This document shows, piece after piece, positions 12,201 through 24,899 of a stretch of DNA of 64,000 bases; within the stretch, counting starts at the first letter, position 1, and each line of letters begins with the position of its first letter. Origin of the DNA: Porites lobata (lineage: Eukaryota; Cnidaria; Anthozoa; Scleractinia; Poritidae); assembly GCA_942486035.1 (NCBI GenBank), contig CALNXK010000375.1, forward strand, positions 62,001 to 126,000, in the 5' to 3' direction. A program made the translations under genes and the position numbers. Under the pieces are notes generated by a model. That model had not been told where the DNA came from and ran no database searches. It worked only from the letters and a program-made list of their open reading frames with translations.

Positions 12201-14313
12201 CACTTTTGACCTTGGACATGACATTTGTAATGTAATGATTATTTTTACCCTGCCATGATAGTAAAATCCCTGAAAAGAATGTTTTGATTGAAAGTCTTAC
12301 AATGTTGGGTGTATTTGTTGCAGGAAGCAAGTAATCTCGCTGACCATGATCCCAATCCAACAGCTGAACCATGGAGGAGTGCTATTGAGGAAAGTGTCAC
12401 TGCATATGTCAGAGATCATTATCCACATGGAGTCTGCACTGTATGTACCAACATAAGCATAGTTTCTTGCTAACATTTGCCACATGTGCATTGATTGATG
12501 TGCAATCATCATTGTCTGTTGAATGCAAATTTGTTTTCTTTTGATAAGTTTCTCGTACATTTTGTTCTTGTTGCTGCTGCCAGTGGTAAATAATTTTTTA
12601 TTTCCAAAATTCTGTTGTTTAAATAGGTTTATGGTAGCAGCTCTGGTGGTACAATAAATATTACTGCTTGTATCGAAGATCACCAGTTTCAACCTCAAAA
12701 TTTTTGGTAGGTTAATAATTATCTCTCCAAGTGTACAGAGTGTATTATTTTCATCTTGTAGTCAAGAACAACTGGGATGCTTTGCATGTTATTGGATTGT
12801 GCGTTCTACGATGTACATGCGAAAGTCTGTCAAGGCGGGAGTTCTCAAAGGAAGGGGAATTCTTAAAAGAGAACACAAAGAGCATGCAGACAAGGGAGAA
12901 GAAAGGGAATACTTGGTTCAAGACCATTTTTTGCCATTCTGTCATTAACTCTGGAGATCTTGTCCATTTTCAGGAATGGTCGTTGGCGTTCAGAGTGGTC
13001 TGTGTCATTTCAACCATCAGGAGGAAATGTAGAGGTCACTGGAATCCTTAAAGTACAGGTAATAATCTAACAATGCTTGTAGAGAGAGAACGTGTTGCAA
13101 TAGTAAATCCCACCCACCAATCTTATGCCACACAGCAAAAACAACAATTTATCTTTTCTACAGTTGTGATTGGAAAAATTGGTAACATGGCTGCTTTTTA
13201 TTTATCTTTTTCAGGTTCATTATTATGAAGATGGAAATGTTCAACTTGTCACAACCAAAGAGGTGAAGGAAGACCTCAAAGTCACGGTAAGAATTGATTG
13301 TGTGTAACCCTCTTTTCCTTGTCTTCTAATATTAATTAAAGTTTTTACATGAACAAAAAGATGATGACAACAAGAGCAAAACATGCAGAGCATGAGCTGT
13401 TAAAGGGAGAGGGTTTATCAACAAAAGGAAAAAATAATTTTTGTGCTTCATTAAGTTATTATAACTGTTTGTGTGCCATATTGAAAGTTGAAATTCTATT
13501 AATGTACTGTCCATTTCCAGAGTGAGCATGGAACAGCCAAGCATTTTTTGCAGATCGTAGATAATGCAGAAACTGACTATCAGGTAATTAGTTGGGATTT
13601 CGTTTCCACTTTGTATTATTAATTAATTCTGGAAAGTTTGCCAATGTCAGGGATTTGTATAATTTCATAAAGTTAAGTTAAGGTGGTATCTGGGACAAAC
13701 TCATGGGTTTTCTCAGCATATAAGTGATGATAGTTGTCAGATAGTGCAATTCCTATTCCTCTGAGATTTTCATGATATATAACATTACTCCATGTAACTC
13801 AATGGCCCCCTAGAGTCTGAGATGTGTTGTATCCTGTTTAAATCTCCCTTCAGTGTTTTGCATAGACTTTCAGTTCTTAAACCCATCTTGCAAAGAGTTG
13901 ATCTGGGGAGTAGATGATTTGCTTAATTTAATTGGTTTTTTGACATTTTGAGGGCATTTTGTGTCTCAAATTATTGACTTTTGTATCTGATTGTTTGTTT
14001 TGTTGTTGTTGTTTTTGTCTGCATTGATAAATTTTTGTGAATTTGAATTTCAGTCCTTGTTGCCTAGTACCGTTTTTGGTGTAGAATGTCATCTTATTTG
14101 AACAAATGTTGACCTCAAAAGGTTGATAGAAAAACATGCTAAATTTTATCATGATTTTCCTTTTTTCCCCAGAGAGCACTGTCGGAAAACTATAGTACCA
14201 TGTCGGATACAACGTTTAAAGCTTTACGAAGACAGCTACCAATCACACGCACTAAAATAGACTGGAACAAGATTCTTAACTATAAGATTGGACAAGAGCT
14301 TAAAAGTTCTTAG
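9237..14313 (+). CDS. CAPZA: F-actin-capping protein subunit alpha
   Basis: Alpha subunit of the heterodimeric CapZ that caps actin barbed ends. Eleven exons: 9237-9275, 9365-9428, 9500-9551, 11313-11376, 11632-11721, 12324-12440, 12627-12706, 12974-13058, 13215-13286, 13521-13583, 14173-14313. They join in phase to 867 bp, 288 aa (human CAPZA1 286 aa). Start MADYDEPISDAEK, then HAPPGEFNEVFNDVR, DQFTPVKLEG, AYVRDHYPHG, CIEDHQFQPQNFWNGRWRSE, VQVHYYEDGNVQL and the C-terminal MSDTTFKALRRQLPITRTKI, followed by DWNKILNYKIG. The last block is the family signature that includes the actin-binding tentacle region. Every exon has consensus acceptor and donor sites. A possible poly(A) signal AATAAA is at 14788-14793. 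It is the single alpha gene visible here; vertebrates have three. Confidence 0.97.
10070..10586. mobile_element. Mutator-like MITE with 9-bp target duplication in CAPZA intron 3
   Basis: The element begins TAGCCTGCGAAAACATCTGT and ends with its near reverse complement (acagatgttttcgccggcta); the inverted ends extend over 100 bp. The flanks carry the same 9 bases, TTTGCAACC, immediately outside both ends. A 9-bp duplication with long inverted ends is the hallmark of Mutator-like elements. There is no transposase inside, so it is non-autonomous. It lies in the CAPZA intron between 9551 and 11313. Confidence 0.75.
10860..11040. repeat. Dispersed repeat fragment in CAPZA intron 3
   Basis: An AT microsatellite (about 10835-10860) is followed by a sequence with a GGCCG...CGGCC palindrome near 10967-10983 (cggccgtgttaaacggcc) and gap-free flanks that read like the 3' end of a retroelement on the minus strand. 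I cannot place it in a family from sequence alone. Confidence 0.3.
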
Positions 14314-15536
14314 GTTATGTTAGGAGAGCAGTGTGGATGATTTTTTATAAAATACAGCTGAGGACTTTTAAGTGCCAAAAAATCCTACTAGTGATTGTAT
14401 TAACAGAATACCTAAGTGTAGCGCTCGATTAGCAGCATTTTCGGAAGATATTTAACGAATGGCTTTGTAATAGAATTGGCTTTTGGTGTTTCTCTTCCAA
14501 ACTTGCATTTGAAAAGTTAAAGTTCCTGCTAATATTTTTCCTCAGTAGATGGGACTTTAGTTGATTCTTGTAAGATAATTTAAAAAATGAAGTAAATATC
14601 AACTGCTTATGTACAAACAGTGAAGAAAAATACGAGTGATGTTATGGAAAACTGAGATGGGTATTTTTTGTCCTCTATGTCCAATTGTTTTAAATAGCAC
14701 ATTTCCGAGTTTCAAAGACCCTCACTTTCAAAATGAGGCCAAGACCTTTCTCGTAACAATTTCTTGTATAAGTTTTATTTGCATGAGAATAAAACATCAT
14801 TGTCATATCAAATCCTCTCTTTTACCCTCACCTTAAAACAGAGACTTGAGGCAGCTCGGAAGAGGTTCATTCCACGTCTGGTACTCTGTGAACACGCAGT
14901 AATACATTGCACAGGAATGCCAGTCTCCCACTTCCTATTTGGTGAGGGGCATGGCATGAGGCAATGAACTGATGGCTGAATATTAAGCCAAACTTTTATG
15001 TCCTTGAATATATAACTAGAGCTTATACTGTTAACCCTTTCCTCCAAGACCCAGTTACAGTAAGATAAAATGAATTTCTAAAGCAGCCGTCTTTAGTGTT
15101 GTCACCCAACGCTCATGAAAGAGGAACCTTGCCATGCATAACAACACTAAAACCGGCTGTGTAGCAGACTAATGGAGAAGTAAATGTAATCATGAATTGA
15201 AATTCTAGACCTGGACTTGTCTGTTTACCACGGAGCGAGCAACTTTCTTGTTCATCTCAAAATATATTCCAACCCCCGCCCAGCCCTTGCCTTGCCCTTG
15301 CCCAACCCACGTTCTATAGAACCCGGCTGCGAAGGCCTGGGAAAATTATTCAGACGAGACGAGCAGTACTGGTAACTAAAACCCTTGTGCGTTTTGGTTT
15401 TGTTGCCACAGCAACGATTAAGACGATTACGGTCGGCCATATTGAGACGTCGAAGGAAAGCTCTCGGAGATTCGACTGACTTGTGTGTATTTTTTATTTT
15501 GTTAAAACACTGTGTACATTTAACGCCGTCTAAACA
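14314..15536. other. CAPZA 3' UTR and intergenic sequence before PIERCE1
   Basis: The first 480 bp or so is probably CAPZA 3' UTR, ending near an AATAAA at 14788-14793. The rest contains no supportable gene. The PIERCE1 promoter and 5' UTR must lie in the last few hundred bases. Confidence 0.5.
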
Positions 15537-18036
15537 ATGTCAGCAGGATTAGAAAACCTTGATCAGCAGCCAAAAGTAAGTAAATTTACTTTGAACGTGT
15601 AGTCAATTTAGATCGATGCAGAGAAAATCGAGCATCACGCTTGTTCTTAATTCCATTTTCAAAGATCGATTAATAAAATGGTGAAAAACTTAAGAATTTG
15701 TGCCCAAAAGTTATAACAGCAGTTCAGTTATTTTATTATTGGTAATCAGTAATAGTTTGTACTTGAGTAAAATACTTCAACAAACCTTTACTCGCACAGA
15801 GTACAACCGGTTACATCATGGGTATTGAATCTTTGCCTGAAATACCAGCATATAAGCTTACTTAGTGCAGATATATCAAGGGCCAGATAAAAAAGTAGGG
15901 GCTTTGAAATTTTTTAATTTTCTGTCAAAGGGTCAGGTATATGTTCAAGACACTATGTTCCAACTGTTCATGTCACCAGAGAAAACAGAATGCAGTAACT
16001 AAGTGGAACGGGGGGGGGGGTCAGTTGCCAATTTGACCATTTTAACCTGAGGATGGTGGCTGAATAGGGGTCATAACACACTCATCGTTTCCACCTACAG
16101 TTACAGATAAGCAAACCTGTTTGCCACAAAGTTTTGTAAAGTTATACTGGCAGCTTTTGTTTCCCAGGGTATGTGAAAGTGGCATCATTTTTTTTCCTGG
16201 TCCTAGACATTTCGCTGATGTATTAGAGTTAGCAGCGGTCCATACCCTGCATGTTAACAGTATATCTGTCAAGGTCTCTGACATTATTCCTCTCAAATTA
16301 ATTCAGGGCCATGGCTAGCATGCACAAGCTGACCATCCAGCAGACAGCTGCTGTCAGTCTCCAGTTGTCTGCTTACAAGAGTTTCATTAACCTTTTATGT
16401 TGTTGTTTCATTACAGGACAGTGATAAGGTTCAACAGTCTGTAGAAGGTGCTGGTGCAGCAGATGACTTTGAGAAGACCAAACCAGGCAAAGGTGCCATT
16501 ACTTCTGACTATTACCGCACTTTCAACATTCCTGAGCGGTTTGATAATCCGGGTATGTCTCATTCTTTCTTACAGATAACACTGTAATTAATAACCCTGG
16601 AAACCCTGTTTTCTCCTGTCCTACGGAAGCTTATAATCTTCCAGTTACAGAACGCCAGGATGAAGGTAGGCCATAGACTTGGTTGAGGAGTGGGCCGGGC
16701 TCATTGTTGATATGAAAACAAAAAGGTTTTTTCAATTTGATAACACTGAGGTTTTTTTTTTTAGTTAAAAGAAATATTTTGAGGACAAAAATACAAGTAA
16801 ATTTGTATTTAATTGAATTATTTGCATAATGAACACTGGAAATGAAAAAATGATAAATTTCATAAATTCATAATTCTGTACCTAAGACGCCCTGCCAGGA
16901 GGGTCCCGTGTCACCCGTCTGAATTTTAAAACGCCTCGTGTCAGTGCTTGTAAATGCTTGTCCTCGCTTATAAATGCAGGGCCTCTACCTAGCCACCTGC
17001 CAAAAATTATGGAGAGCACTCTCCATTAAATGAGTGACTGTAAGTATTGTATAGTCAGTTGGTGAAGATTTTGTACACTATACTCACTTTTAAAGAAGCA
17101 AGTGGGTGAGTCCTAAATGAAATCCCACCATAATGAGTTAAACTGTAAGTTAAAAAGGTATCCAAGGTGATGTAGAATGCATAAGTACTTAATGATTGTA
17201 TTTACACTGTAACTCTCTTTCTAGTAAAGATTGTAGCCTCATTCCAGATGTTAATTCTTAGGTCACTTTCTTTCTTTCTTGCTTGGAAGAATCTGCAGAT
17301 CTGTTGTTGTAAGGTTTTGCTGTTATCTTTTCTGTCGAAACTGTTCTCATAGGCTACATTTAGAACTACACTTCATTCCACTGGATACACTGTATTTGTT
17401 ATACATGTATATTATACTGCTTAACTGTACTGATTTAAGACTGTTCTCTAATCAGATTGGTTTCAGGGTTACAGCACAAAGAAACAAAACCCTATGTACA
17501 TGACAAGTGCGATGGATTATGGGTAAGCAGCATAAATTTTGGCCATTATGCTAATTACCAACAAATACCCACTCTTGTTAAACCAGTGTGTAAAAAGAGC
17601 AATAAAGTATCTGTAAAGAAGTCATCAAATACAACCAGTTTTAGTTTAAAGTAATGCGTCAAATCCTGGAAAGCTGATTGAAAGTTACCTTCCTGTCAGG
17701 GCCCATCAAAATGATTCAGATTAGGATCAGAAATGCCCCTAGAGGTACCAGAATTTTGTCTTGAGAGTGTGGCTCCAATTCATTATTTTTCTCAACAAAA
17801 TAACTAGCATTTACATTTTCTTTAAAGGTATCTTCAGCACAATGAAAGCATAAAAGAACTTAACTGGTGTTTATAACTAAAGATTTCTTTCATCTTGCAG
17901 GAGCCATCGTCCTACCGTGCACACTATGCCGACAAGTTTTCATGCAAAAGTCCAGAAATTTAGTGAACATTTAGGGACATGTGGAATGTACAGAAATCAA
18001 GGCCTCAATACAGCATTGGACAAAAGCATTGTGTAA
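15537..18036 (+). CDS. PIERCE1: Piercer of microtubule wall 1-like protein (ciliary microtubule inner protein)
   Basis: A small protein of the PIERCE1/PIERCE2 family, which sits inside the doublet microtubules of motile cilia and links outer dynein-arm docking to the wall. Exons 15537-15575, 16417-16552, 17456-17522 and 17901-18036 join in phase to 378 bp, 125 aa (human PIERCE1 136 aa). Recognised blocks, in order, are SDYYRTFNIPERFDNP, WFQGYSTKKQNP, YGSHRPTVHTMP and the C-terminal GMYRNQGLNTALDKSIV. Each matches the recalled family pattern (SDYYR, RFNNP, WFRGY, YGSRAPTVHEMP, GMFRN). The acceptor of exon 3 is set at 17455 because this restores the WFQGY motif and the reading phase; a later AG would lose it. 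The acidic N-terminal 35 residues are not conserved. PIERCE1 versus PIERCE2 orthology is not settled here. Confidence 0.9.
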
Positions 18037-19466
18037 ATCTAGATACATGTAGGGACTTTTGAAAAATGTAAATAAGCTTCTATTTGAAATGAGAATGTAA
18101 TCCTCTCGTATATTTGTATATATTATTTAATTTGCTTTGAGCTATTACTACCAGACAGGTAGTTCCACAAGCTGACAACTGCATGTTTTTCAAACTACTT
18201 TTATGTTGTTTTTTTTTCTGTATACTTTAACAAATTAGATAAAGTTATTTTACTTGTCTTGTTTGTATATTTTGTGTCCTTATGAAATAATTATCGTCCC
18301 TGGCAGTACCATTCTTATATCTTGTTTTCCTGACCAAAAGGTTGCTGGTGTTTTTAAACCCGTTCGCCCCTGATGAACCATCCGTAACCACTTGTGTGGA
18401 ATCACACCCCTTTTACTGCTTGTGACCTCATCAGATTTAATGCTCAAGGACAACTTTGTCATCTATCTTATGCAAGGGGGAGAGATCTTTGGAACCATAC
18501 CAGAATGAGCACAATTCAGTCAAGGATGCTGGAGAGAAACATTTGACCCGACAATTCCCCTGAAAATCTTGTTCCACTACTCATCTAACTTTCCTTCCAT
18601 GCAATCCTATAATCTTTCCCAATACCTTTTTCACCAAAATGAAGCCTAGTTAATACCCAGTAAAAGAAAAAATGAGTCAAGAGGGAAAAATAACGTTAGA
18701 ACAAAAAAAATGTAGGGATGATCACTAATAGACAGCTGAGAGTTAAAGTATGATGCTGTAATAGTAGGTAGATTTAGTACTCCATTTTCTTGCAGGGAAC
18801 AACACTTTATTGTCTCATTTATTAACAACGAAACTTGTGTTTTAAATTTCCTGTATAGCTGTCCTTCATAAGTAAGGTTTATGAGCTTGAAAGTTTGTTT
18901 GTGATACTGTACTTCTATGAACAAGCATTAGCTGTAATTTCTTTTATGTACATTTGGGACCTTGTCAGAACTCAGTAGGCACTAAACAAAAGATTTAACA
19001 GGAATGACCTGAAATGGCTAATCAAGCATTGGACTTGTCTGGAGCTTAAAATTAAAAACTACTGTGGGATGGTTTCCTTGGTACATACAGTGTATGAATA
19101 GTAAATGTATGAATCTTTTAGTATCTGCATTTATCTTTATCAAAAATAGTGAAAATGCTATAGTAAGAGCCTTGCTTGGGTGACTTGGTAACATGTATAA
19201 TTTTTATGAAGCAATGAAGGAAAAACATCAGAACATAAACATTACTGAGAAAATCAAGCTTTAAACATGTAGTTCTGAAAGTGGAGAGATTTTATGCTGC
19301 TCTATAGCTAATTAGGATGACAATCCCTTTGATAAATTTCTGGAAAATAATGGCTGACTGATCCTGTGTACAGCTGATGAATACTGCTCAGCTTAGGTAA
19401 CACAACAGCAGTGGATTATCAGTTAAACAGTCTTCTTTCAAACACAATCCTGACCAAATTTTAATT
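18037..19466. other. Convergent 3' ends of PIERCE1 and SNIP1
   Basis: The two genes point at each other across 1.4 kb. The stretch should hold both 3' UTRs. TTTATT at 18806-18811 would be an AATAAA on the minus strand, a possible SNIP1 poly(A) signal. I see no further gene or clear repeat. Confidence 0.5.
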
Positions 19467-22400
19467 TTAGCCTTCCTCATTGCCAGGCTCAGGTTCATCG
19501 CCATCACTGTCTTGTGACTTCTCTGTTAGAATTACATATTCCCTCGTTGAAAAACCAAATTTTAGAACATCCTGACAAAACAATAAAGCAGAAATAAACT
19601 TCTACCAAGAAAGAATTTTAGCTGCAATAAAGTTCATTTGGTGACAATTAAAACTTATTTTCTTCAATCTCAAGGATGTCCCTAAGAGCTGGCTGCCAGC
19701 TTATTTCACCAACTCCTGCTTGACTGACAAAAAAGCCTACTCAGCTTTTCCTTGGCTACATCCCTGCAATCTGAAGGTTAATATTATTTTCACTGATGAG
19801 GAAGTTGGAGTTGTCATCACCACCCCCCCCCCCCCCCCTTAGAGTTGTGAGAGCATGTACGCAGAGAGAAATTCAAAAGCTCAATAGCATCAAAATCACA
19901 AGAATGAAGAGAATGTTTTGTGTTTACTTCTGACTTTCAAGTTAGAAACATACTGACCTTTTCTTTCAATTCATAGAATCGTCTGGGTTCTACTCTTTGG
20001 TTGTTTAGATAAGTTCCATTTATAGACTCCAAGTCAATAATATAGGGCCTGGAGTTAATATCATATAGTCAAAAGTTAGATACTGCATAATTCATAGTTA
20101 TAGCTTCTCATCTTTTAACACAAAATCAAGTTGTCTTCCATGTTTAAAACTAACTGCAACCAAAAGAATAAATAAACCAGGATCGCGCTCGTTAACAAAA
20201 AAATCAATTCTGACTGTGTATAATATTTTATTCTGTAAATATGTGTTGCAAGAGTGATTTCCATTTGACCTTGAAAAATGGTTTCTCAATGTGTTTGTTA
20301 TTTTGTTTTATAATATGGCTGGAATAAGTTATTAACTAATAAAAAGGTATATAAAAATAAGTTTAAATAAGTTTAAAAGGTCAAAACACAGTTTTGTTGT
20401 TTTGGAAGGAAAAAGTGACATAAAAGATTAATGTCCAGTTGACACTGGCCCAGTTTATATTTTCCAAACTAACTGAAAATTACTTCACAGTAGGTAATTT
20501 TTTTCAGCTTGAAATGCCTTGTGTGCTTATGATAACCATACCAAAAGCTGCATGCTTTTATGTCTGTCTCATAATCAAATTTTTCAATCTTGTTTGTTTG
20601 TTAAGTTGCTGTTTTAGTTTAGTTCCTGTGTTATCATTTTAAAGTCCAGGAAATCATACCTTGCGAGCAGAGGCTACATTTTTGCGATATGAGCTGGCAT
20701 GTGAAATCAGACACCAGCTCATACCGCAAAAATGTAGCCTCTGCTCGCAGGGTAGGGAAATCACTCTATCATGAAAAGAGGCACAGCATAAGACCAACAG
20801 TTAATGAATGTCCTATACTCTTACAGCATATCTTTATCTATGCTTAGTATGTTATGAATAACTGCTTACTTCACTTTTCTTCCAACAGTTCCATCTGTCT
20901 TTGTATGATCAACTAGTCTGTACTGTAAAACTGCATGTTGTTTTGAGCATGATGGATGGTCAATTGCAATATCCACTATCTGCAAATAATATCATGCAGG
21001 AAGGAACTACATTAGTTAATATTGTTCCAACACCCTTTCAACTAATCCTGCAGTTTGAGGAAAAATTTTACATTTGGTTCAGTTATGAAGTACAGAGCTG
21101 CATAGATCATGCCTATCAGGCTGCCAAATATGAACAAACTTAGCTTGGGTTACTTTGATCATATTCTCACCTCAGTTAGTTAAGTTTAAGCTTGGGATAA
21201 CCTTAGATTGATAACAAAATTAGTACAACCTTAACATAAAAACTAAGGTTCAAACAAATTGACCTAGGCTGAAAACAAAATTGACCAAATTAAAGGAGAC
21301 AAAGAAACTCAGCAACACAAACAAGACAAACAACCTTCACTTTTCAAATGGGTAATATTACATTTTGTTCTTGTAAGTTGGTTTTCTTTTTAATGTACAC
21401 GTCATGTTTGTACATACATGTCTTTGTCTCCCCAGCAAGTAAGCACTTTGGCGATGGATGTACATAACAGCTGCAAGAAGGAAAAGTTGTAGGACAAAAT
21501 GAAATTCAGGATGAAATAGTTTCAACCTACTGTATGTTGGTTGATTCTCAATATCCTGTTTCTCCTTGCCCTAATATTAATTACTCACAATCATGAATAA
21601 TATTAGGGTTAGGAAATTAAGGAAGATAAGAATAACTAATTATTGACTTTTGAGAACCATCATTTGCTGCAGTTGTATATTAAATTTCTTCATCATTAAA
21701 ATACATTTTTTTCTCTGGTTGATGAAAACCAACAATAGTTGCCAAATACTAGAGTTTTATTAGACCAAATTGTCCAACATACATTGCCAATGGACTATAA
21801 AGGACTGATGTAAGTGGTTGCTTCTCTCTTCCCTTAGGATGGCTTTTTTAGTTCATGGAGGTTGGGCTACTCACACATTGCTTCCTCCCCTTTAAATGGA
21901 TATAGTCGCCATCTTGTTTTAGGCTTCCGTGCCTCTGGGGGCTCATTGTATTTGATAACAACTCCCTACAAACAAGACAAAAATAAACTACATCTCATGA
22001 CATGGCCTACATTATGCATAATGTTAATGGTCTTGCAGTGAGAGCTTCATGGTTGTCCTGTGTGCATAGCTAACATTTGCTGCACTATTATTGGCAGAAA
22101 TACATGCATGTAGGTCCCGCCTAAGACATCAGAACTATGAACTTTTGGTATACCTTGTATGTGTTTGTATATTCTGTTAATTTTCCAGACAGATTGTAAT
22201 TTGGACCATCTACATTCTGTTCAGCCCTGAAATAAAATAAAGAGATAACTATGAAGAATGGTTTGACTGTTTGAGCAAACATTGGAGTTTGCAGTGCTAG
22301 AGAATTAAACAGTAATACATGTACTGTGCTCCATATTTTTCCTTAGTATTACCCAATCTTAATTTGCAGTACTTAGTATTCTTCGAGTCTACAGGATGCA

Positions 22401-24610
22401 ATGTTTATTAAAGGCATTTTCAGTTGATTTCTAATTTTTGTCTTCTGATATTCTTTTGGAAAATTATGGTTTGCAGTGCTTAATACTGTCTTCCAATCTT
22501 CAAATTATCCAGTTCCCTCCTGAATTAGCTGATCCCTACTCACAAAATTAATGTAGAGGAATAAGAAACAATTCAGGAAATGAAAACTGCAAAATTAATA
22601 ATGGATAATACTTACGTTTCAGACTGACTGTTTTGCTCACTTCTCTGATGATGCAATCTGTCATCTTCACAGCAAGAGATAAAGTATTAGTGATTAAAAA
22701 AACATATTATTTTCTCCATTATTTGCATTATTTAAAGATAATAATTCGACTGAACCTTAAAAATACCGGTAAGCAGGATAGTTTGTGCTCATATTGAATT
22801 GAAAAGCACAATGGTTCAGGCAATGTCAGAACATGACAACAGCTAGATCGAACATAAACAGTGCACAAACTTCTATACTGGTAAGTTGCATTACCTATTA
22901 ACTTAAAAATGTAACTATACTGTGTTTGGTATCCATACTAGTGACAAAGTCAACAAATAAATAGTAATTTCCTTTGTTTCATGATTAATAATGTGTTTAG
23001 TAGCAAACGTATGTATGTATGAATAAAAGATTTAAAACATTTAAAATACTGAAATATATTATTATCACAACCTCTGTGTGGACTTTCTCTTTGACTTCTT
23101 TCTCTATCTGGTCTATCCCTTCTTCTTTCCTGTGATGATGTATTCTGTTCAGGAAAAAGAATAACATTCTAAGTCCTTTGTAACTTAAACATTCACTAGG
23201 TCTTTTTCACATGAAAATACTACAGTCACACCTGTATATAGTGGTTATCCTGTGTATTACATTAACAAAAAATTACTGGACAACTTCCCAAACTTTCAGT
23301 TGCCTTATATTTTCTGCAAAGTTGACCTGTATATAGCGGTCACCCTGTATATAACAGTCACCTAGCCTCCCTGCAGACGTCCTTTGGGGTCCGTGGGGGA
23401 GAAATGAATGCGTGACAAAGGAACCCCAAAGGACGTCCGCGGGGAGGCTAACAGTCACCTTGCCATTTCCCGAGGGTGACCGTTGTACACAGGTTTGACT
23501 TTATTGTGGATTAGACCAACAATGCAACATGGAAGTGCTTACTTGTTCTTTCCTAAATGCCTGTTGATGCCTTCTTTCCTGATGGCTACTTGTTGATGGC
23601 TGCTTTGACCTTCTAAATAAACAGGCAACCAATTTCATTATATATTATGCTTTTCAGTCAGTAACACAAAGGAGTAGAACCTACATGTATAAACACTACA
23701 TGTATGAACAATACAATACAGTACTTATTTACCCACGCTACATTTACTAGGAGTGATAAAAACTCATTAAAACATGTGCATTAAAACATGGTTGTAGGAC
23801 ATATAGGTCATGTAGATGTAGGTTTGTTGGGAGTACTCATAGTTTTCCTTTGAGCTGCCTGTGCACAAATCAAAACATTGGACCCTTAACATGATGTACG
23901 TGTAGATCACAACATTTCAACTGCTTACTGCTAGTCTTCATCAGAACACGACGTGGATTGGTCGTGTGTGACCTTAGAGTGAAGAGTGTTGGTGTCTCAA
24001 TTACCGATTGCATAATGAACTGTCATGTACAGTGTACAGGTGATATTCCAAGGAATATACAGTAGATAGAGAACAGCTACCAAAAGCAGCACACTCTTGC
24101 CCGAGTTCAATTAACACTCCAGCAGAGATATGACAAAGTGAATGGATGGGTTGAAACAAGCCTAATTATTAGAAATTAGCTTTAAACCAACAAGCGTATC
24201 TGTACTTTTTAATTTCATGCATTTAATGAACTTTCTCTCACTCATGATAAATTATGTTGATATGTCATAGCAACGTTTTAGAAGCCGGCAGTCACCTTGT
24301 GGGGTCATGATTACGCGGTAACTTATCTTAAGAACAAGAAAATGTTAAGAACGGTTTAGATGTAACTGGTAAAAGATGAAACGACAGATAGAATTAAGCT
24401 TACCATTCTTTACCCTGTAACAACTGTCAGCAACTGTTAATGCCCTTGATTGTCAGAGGGTTTCAGAAAGCAGAAAGGTACTTTTGAGGCCTACCTGCCA
24501 TAATCTCCTTCACTTTCACGGTGTCTTCTCCTACGGTGATCATGGTAACCTTCTTCCCTCCGTTGAGGGGATCTTGAACGATCTCTTCTTCTACGATTCG
24601 GACTCACCAT
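19467..24610 (-). CDS. SNIP1: Smad nuclear-interacting protein 1 (FHA-domain protein)
   Basis: A nuclear forkhead-associated (FHA) protein linked in other animals to spliceosome activation and to TGF-beta and NF-kB signalling. Ten exons on the minus strand: 24495-24610, 23543-23612, 23072-23144, 22616-22664, 22154-22226, 21875-21965, 21418-21470, 20870-20979, 19958-20048, 19467-19571. They sum to 831 bp, 276 aa (human 396). The N-terminal 100 residues are an Arg/Ser/Glu-rich low-complexity region. Then GVVIKYNEPPEARKPKTRWR, nearly invariant in the family, leads into the FHA domain: LLGRQRH, HPSCSKQHAV, INGTYLNN and FGFSTREYV, carrying the expected Gly-Arg, Ser-x-x-His and Asn-Gly phosphopeptide-binding positions. 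It ends in an acidic tail. The boundary of the 49-bp fourth exon is the least certain. Head to head with PBRM1. Confidence 0.95.
20657..20754. mobile_element. Small foldback MITE with 9-bp target duplication in a SNIP1 intron
   Basis: A 98-bp element whose arms (TACCTTGCGAGCAGAGGCTA and its complement, about 40 bp each) form a near-perfect hairpin. Immediately outside are AGGAAATCA (20648-20656) and GGGAAATCA (20755-20763), 8 of 9 identical. The 9-bp spacing points to a Mutator-type insertion. Confidence 0.7.
23221..23505. mobile_element. TIR element, host of a nested MITE, in a SNIP1 intron
   Basis: The left end (tacagtcacacctgtatata, 23221) and the right end (about 23485-23505, acaggtttgactttattgtg) are imperfect inverted repeats. 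The interior contains repeated 'ctgtatata...ggtcacc' motifs, the style of degraded Tc1/mariner-type MITEs. It is split by a younger element at 23363-23450. Confidence 0.5.
23363..23450. mobile_element. Nested 88-bp Mutator-like MITE with exact 9-bp target duplication
   Basis: The element starts TAGCCTCCCTGCAGACGTCC and ends with GGACGTCCGCGGGGAGGCTA, its near reverse complement. ACAGTCACC occurs directly before it (23354-23362) and directly after it (23451-23459), an exact 9-bp duplication. It inserted into the element at 23221-23505. The TAGCC/GGCTA tips match those of the larger element at 10070-10586. Confidence 0.8.
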
Positions 24611-24899
24611 ACTCTGAATAATCACAAGGGTTCGTCTTCCTCAGGAACTGCTCCATTTACAGCACACTGGTCTGTACTCTTCAAGGGAAATCCGCTGTCA
24701 GTTTGCAGGCTCCTATTTTCTTTGTCACCGCTCCACTCGGTGTTGGAGAAGTGAGTGAATGAACTCCATGTGACACGGAAAAGAAAAGAGAAATATCCTT
24801 CGTTGATTTACGCTGTTTTGTGGAATAAACACCTAGCTGTGGTTTCCAGGCGGTTATTTGCAAGAAACAGGCACGAGTAACTGGTAAAGTTCAGCGCAA
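24611..24899. promoter_or_regulatory. Divergent promoter region of SNIP1 and PBRM1
   Basis: The two start codons are 289 bp apart on opposite strands, so both 5' UTRs and core promoters must lie in this gap unless untranslated exons exist further out. No TATA box is convincing. Inferred from layout. Confidence 0.55.

Noticed and set aside
17462..17463. Alternative acceptor for PIERCE1 exon 3 at the later AG (tttcag at 17465)
   Set aside because: It would break the phase with exon 2 and delete the conserved WFQGY motif.
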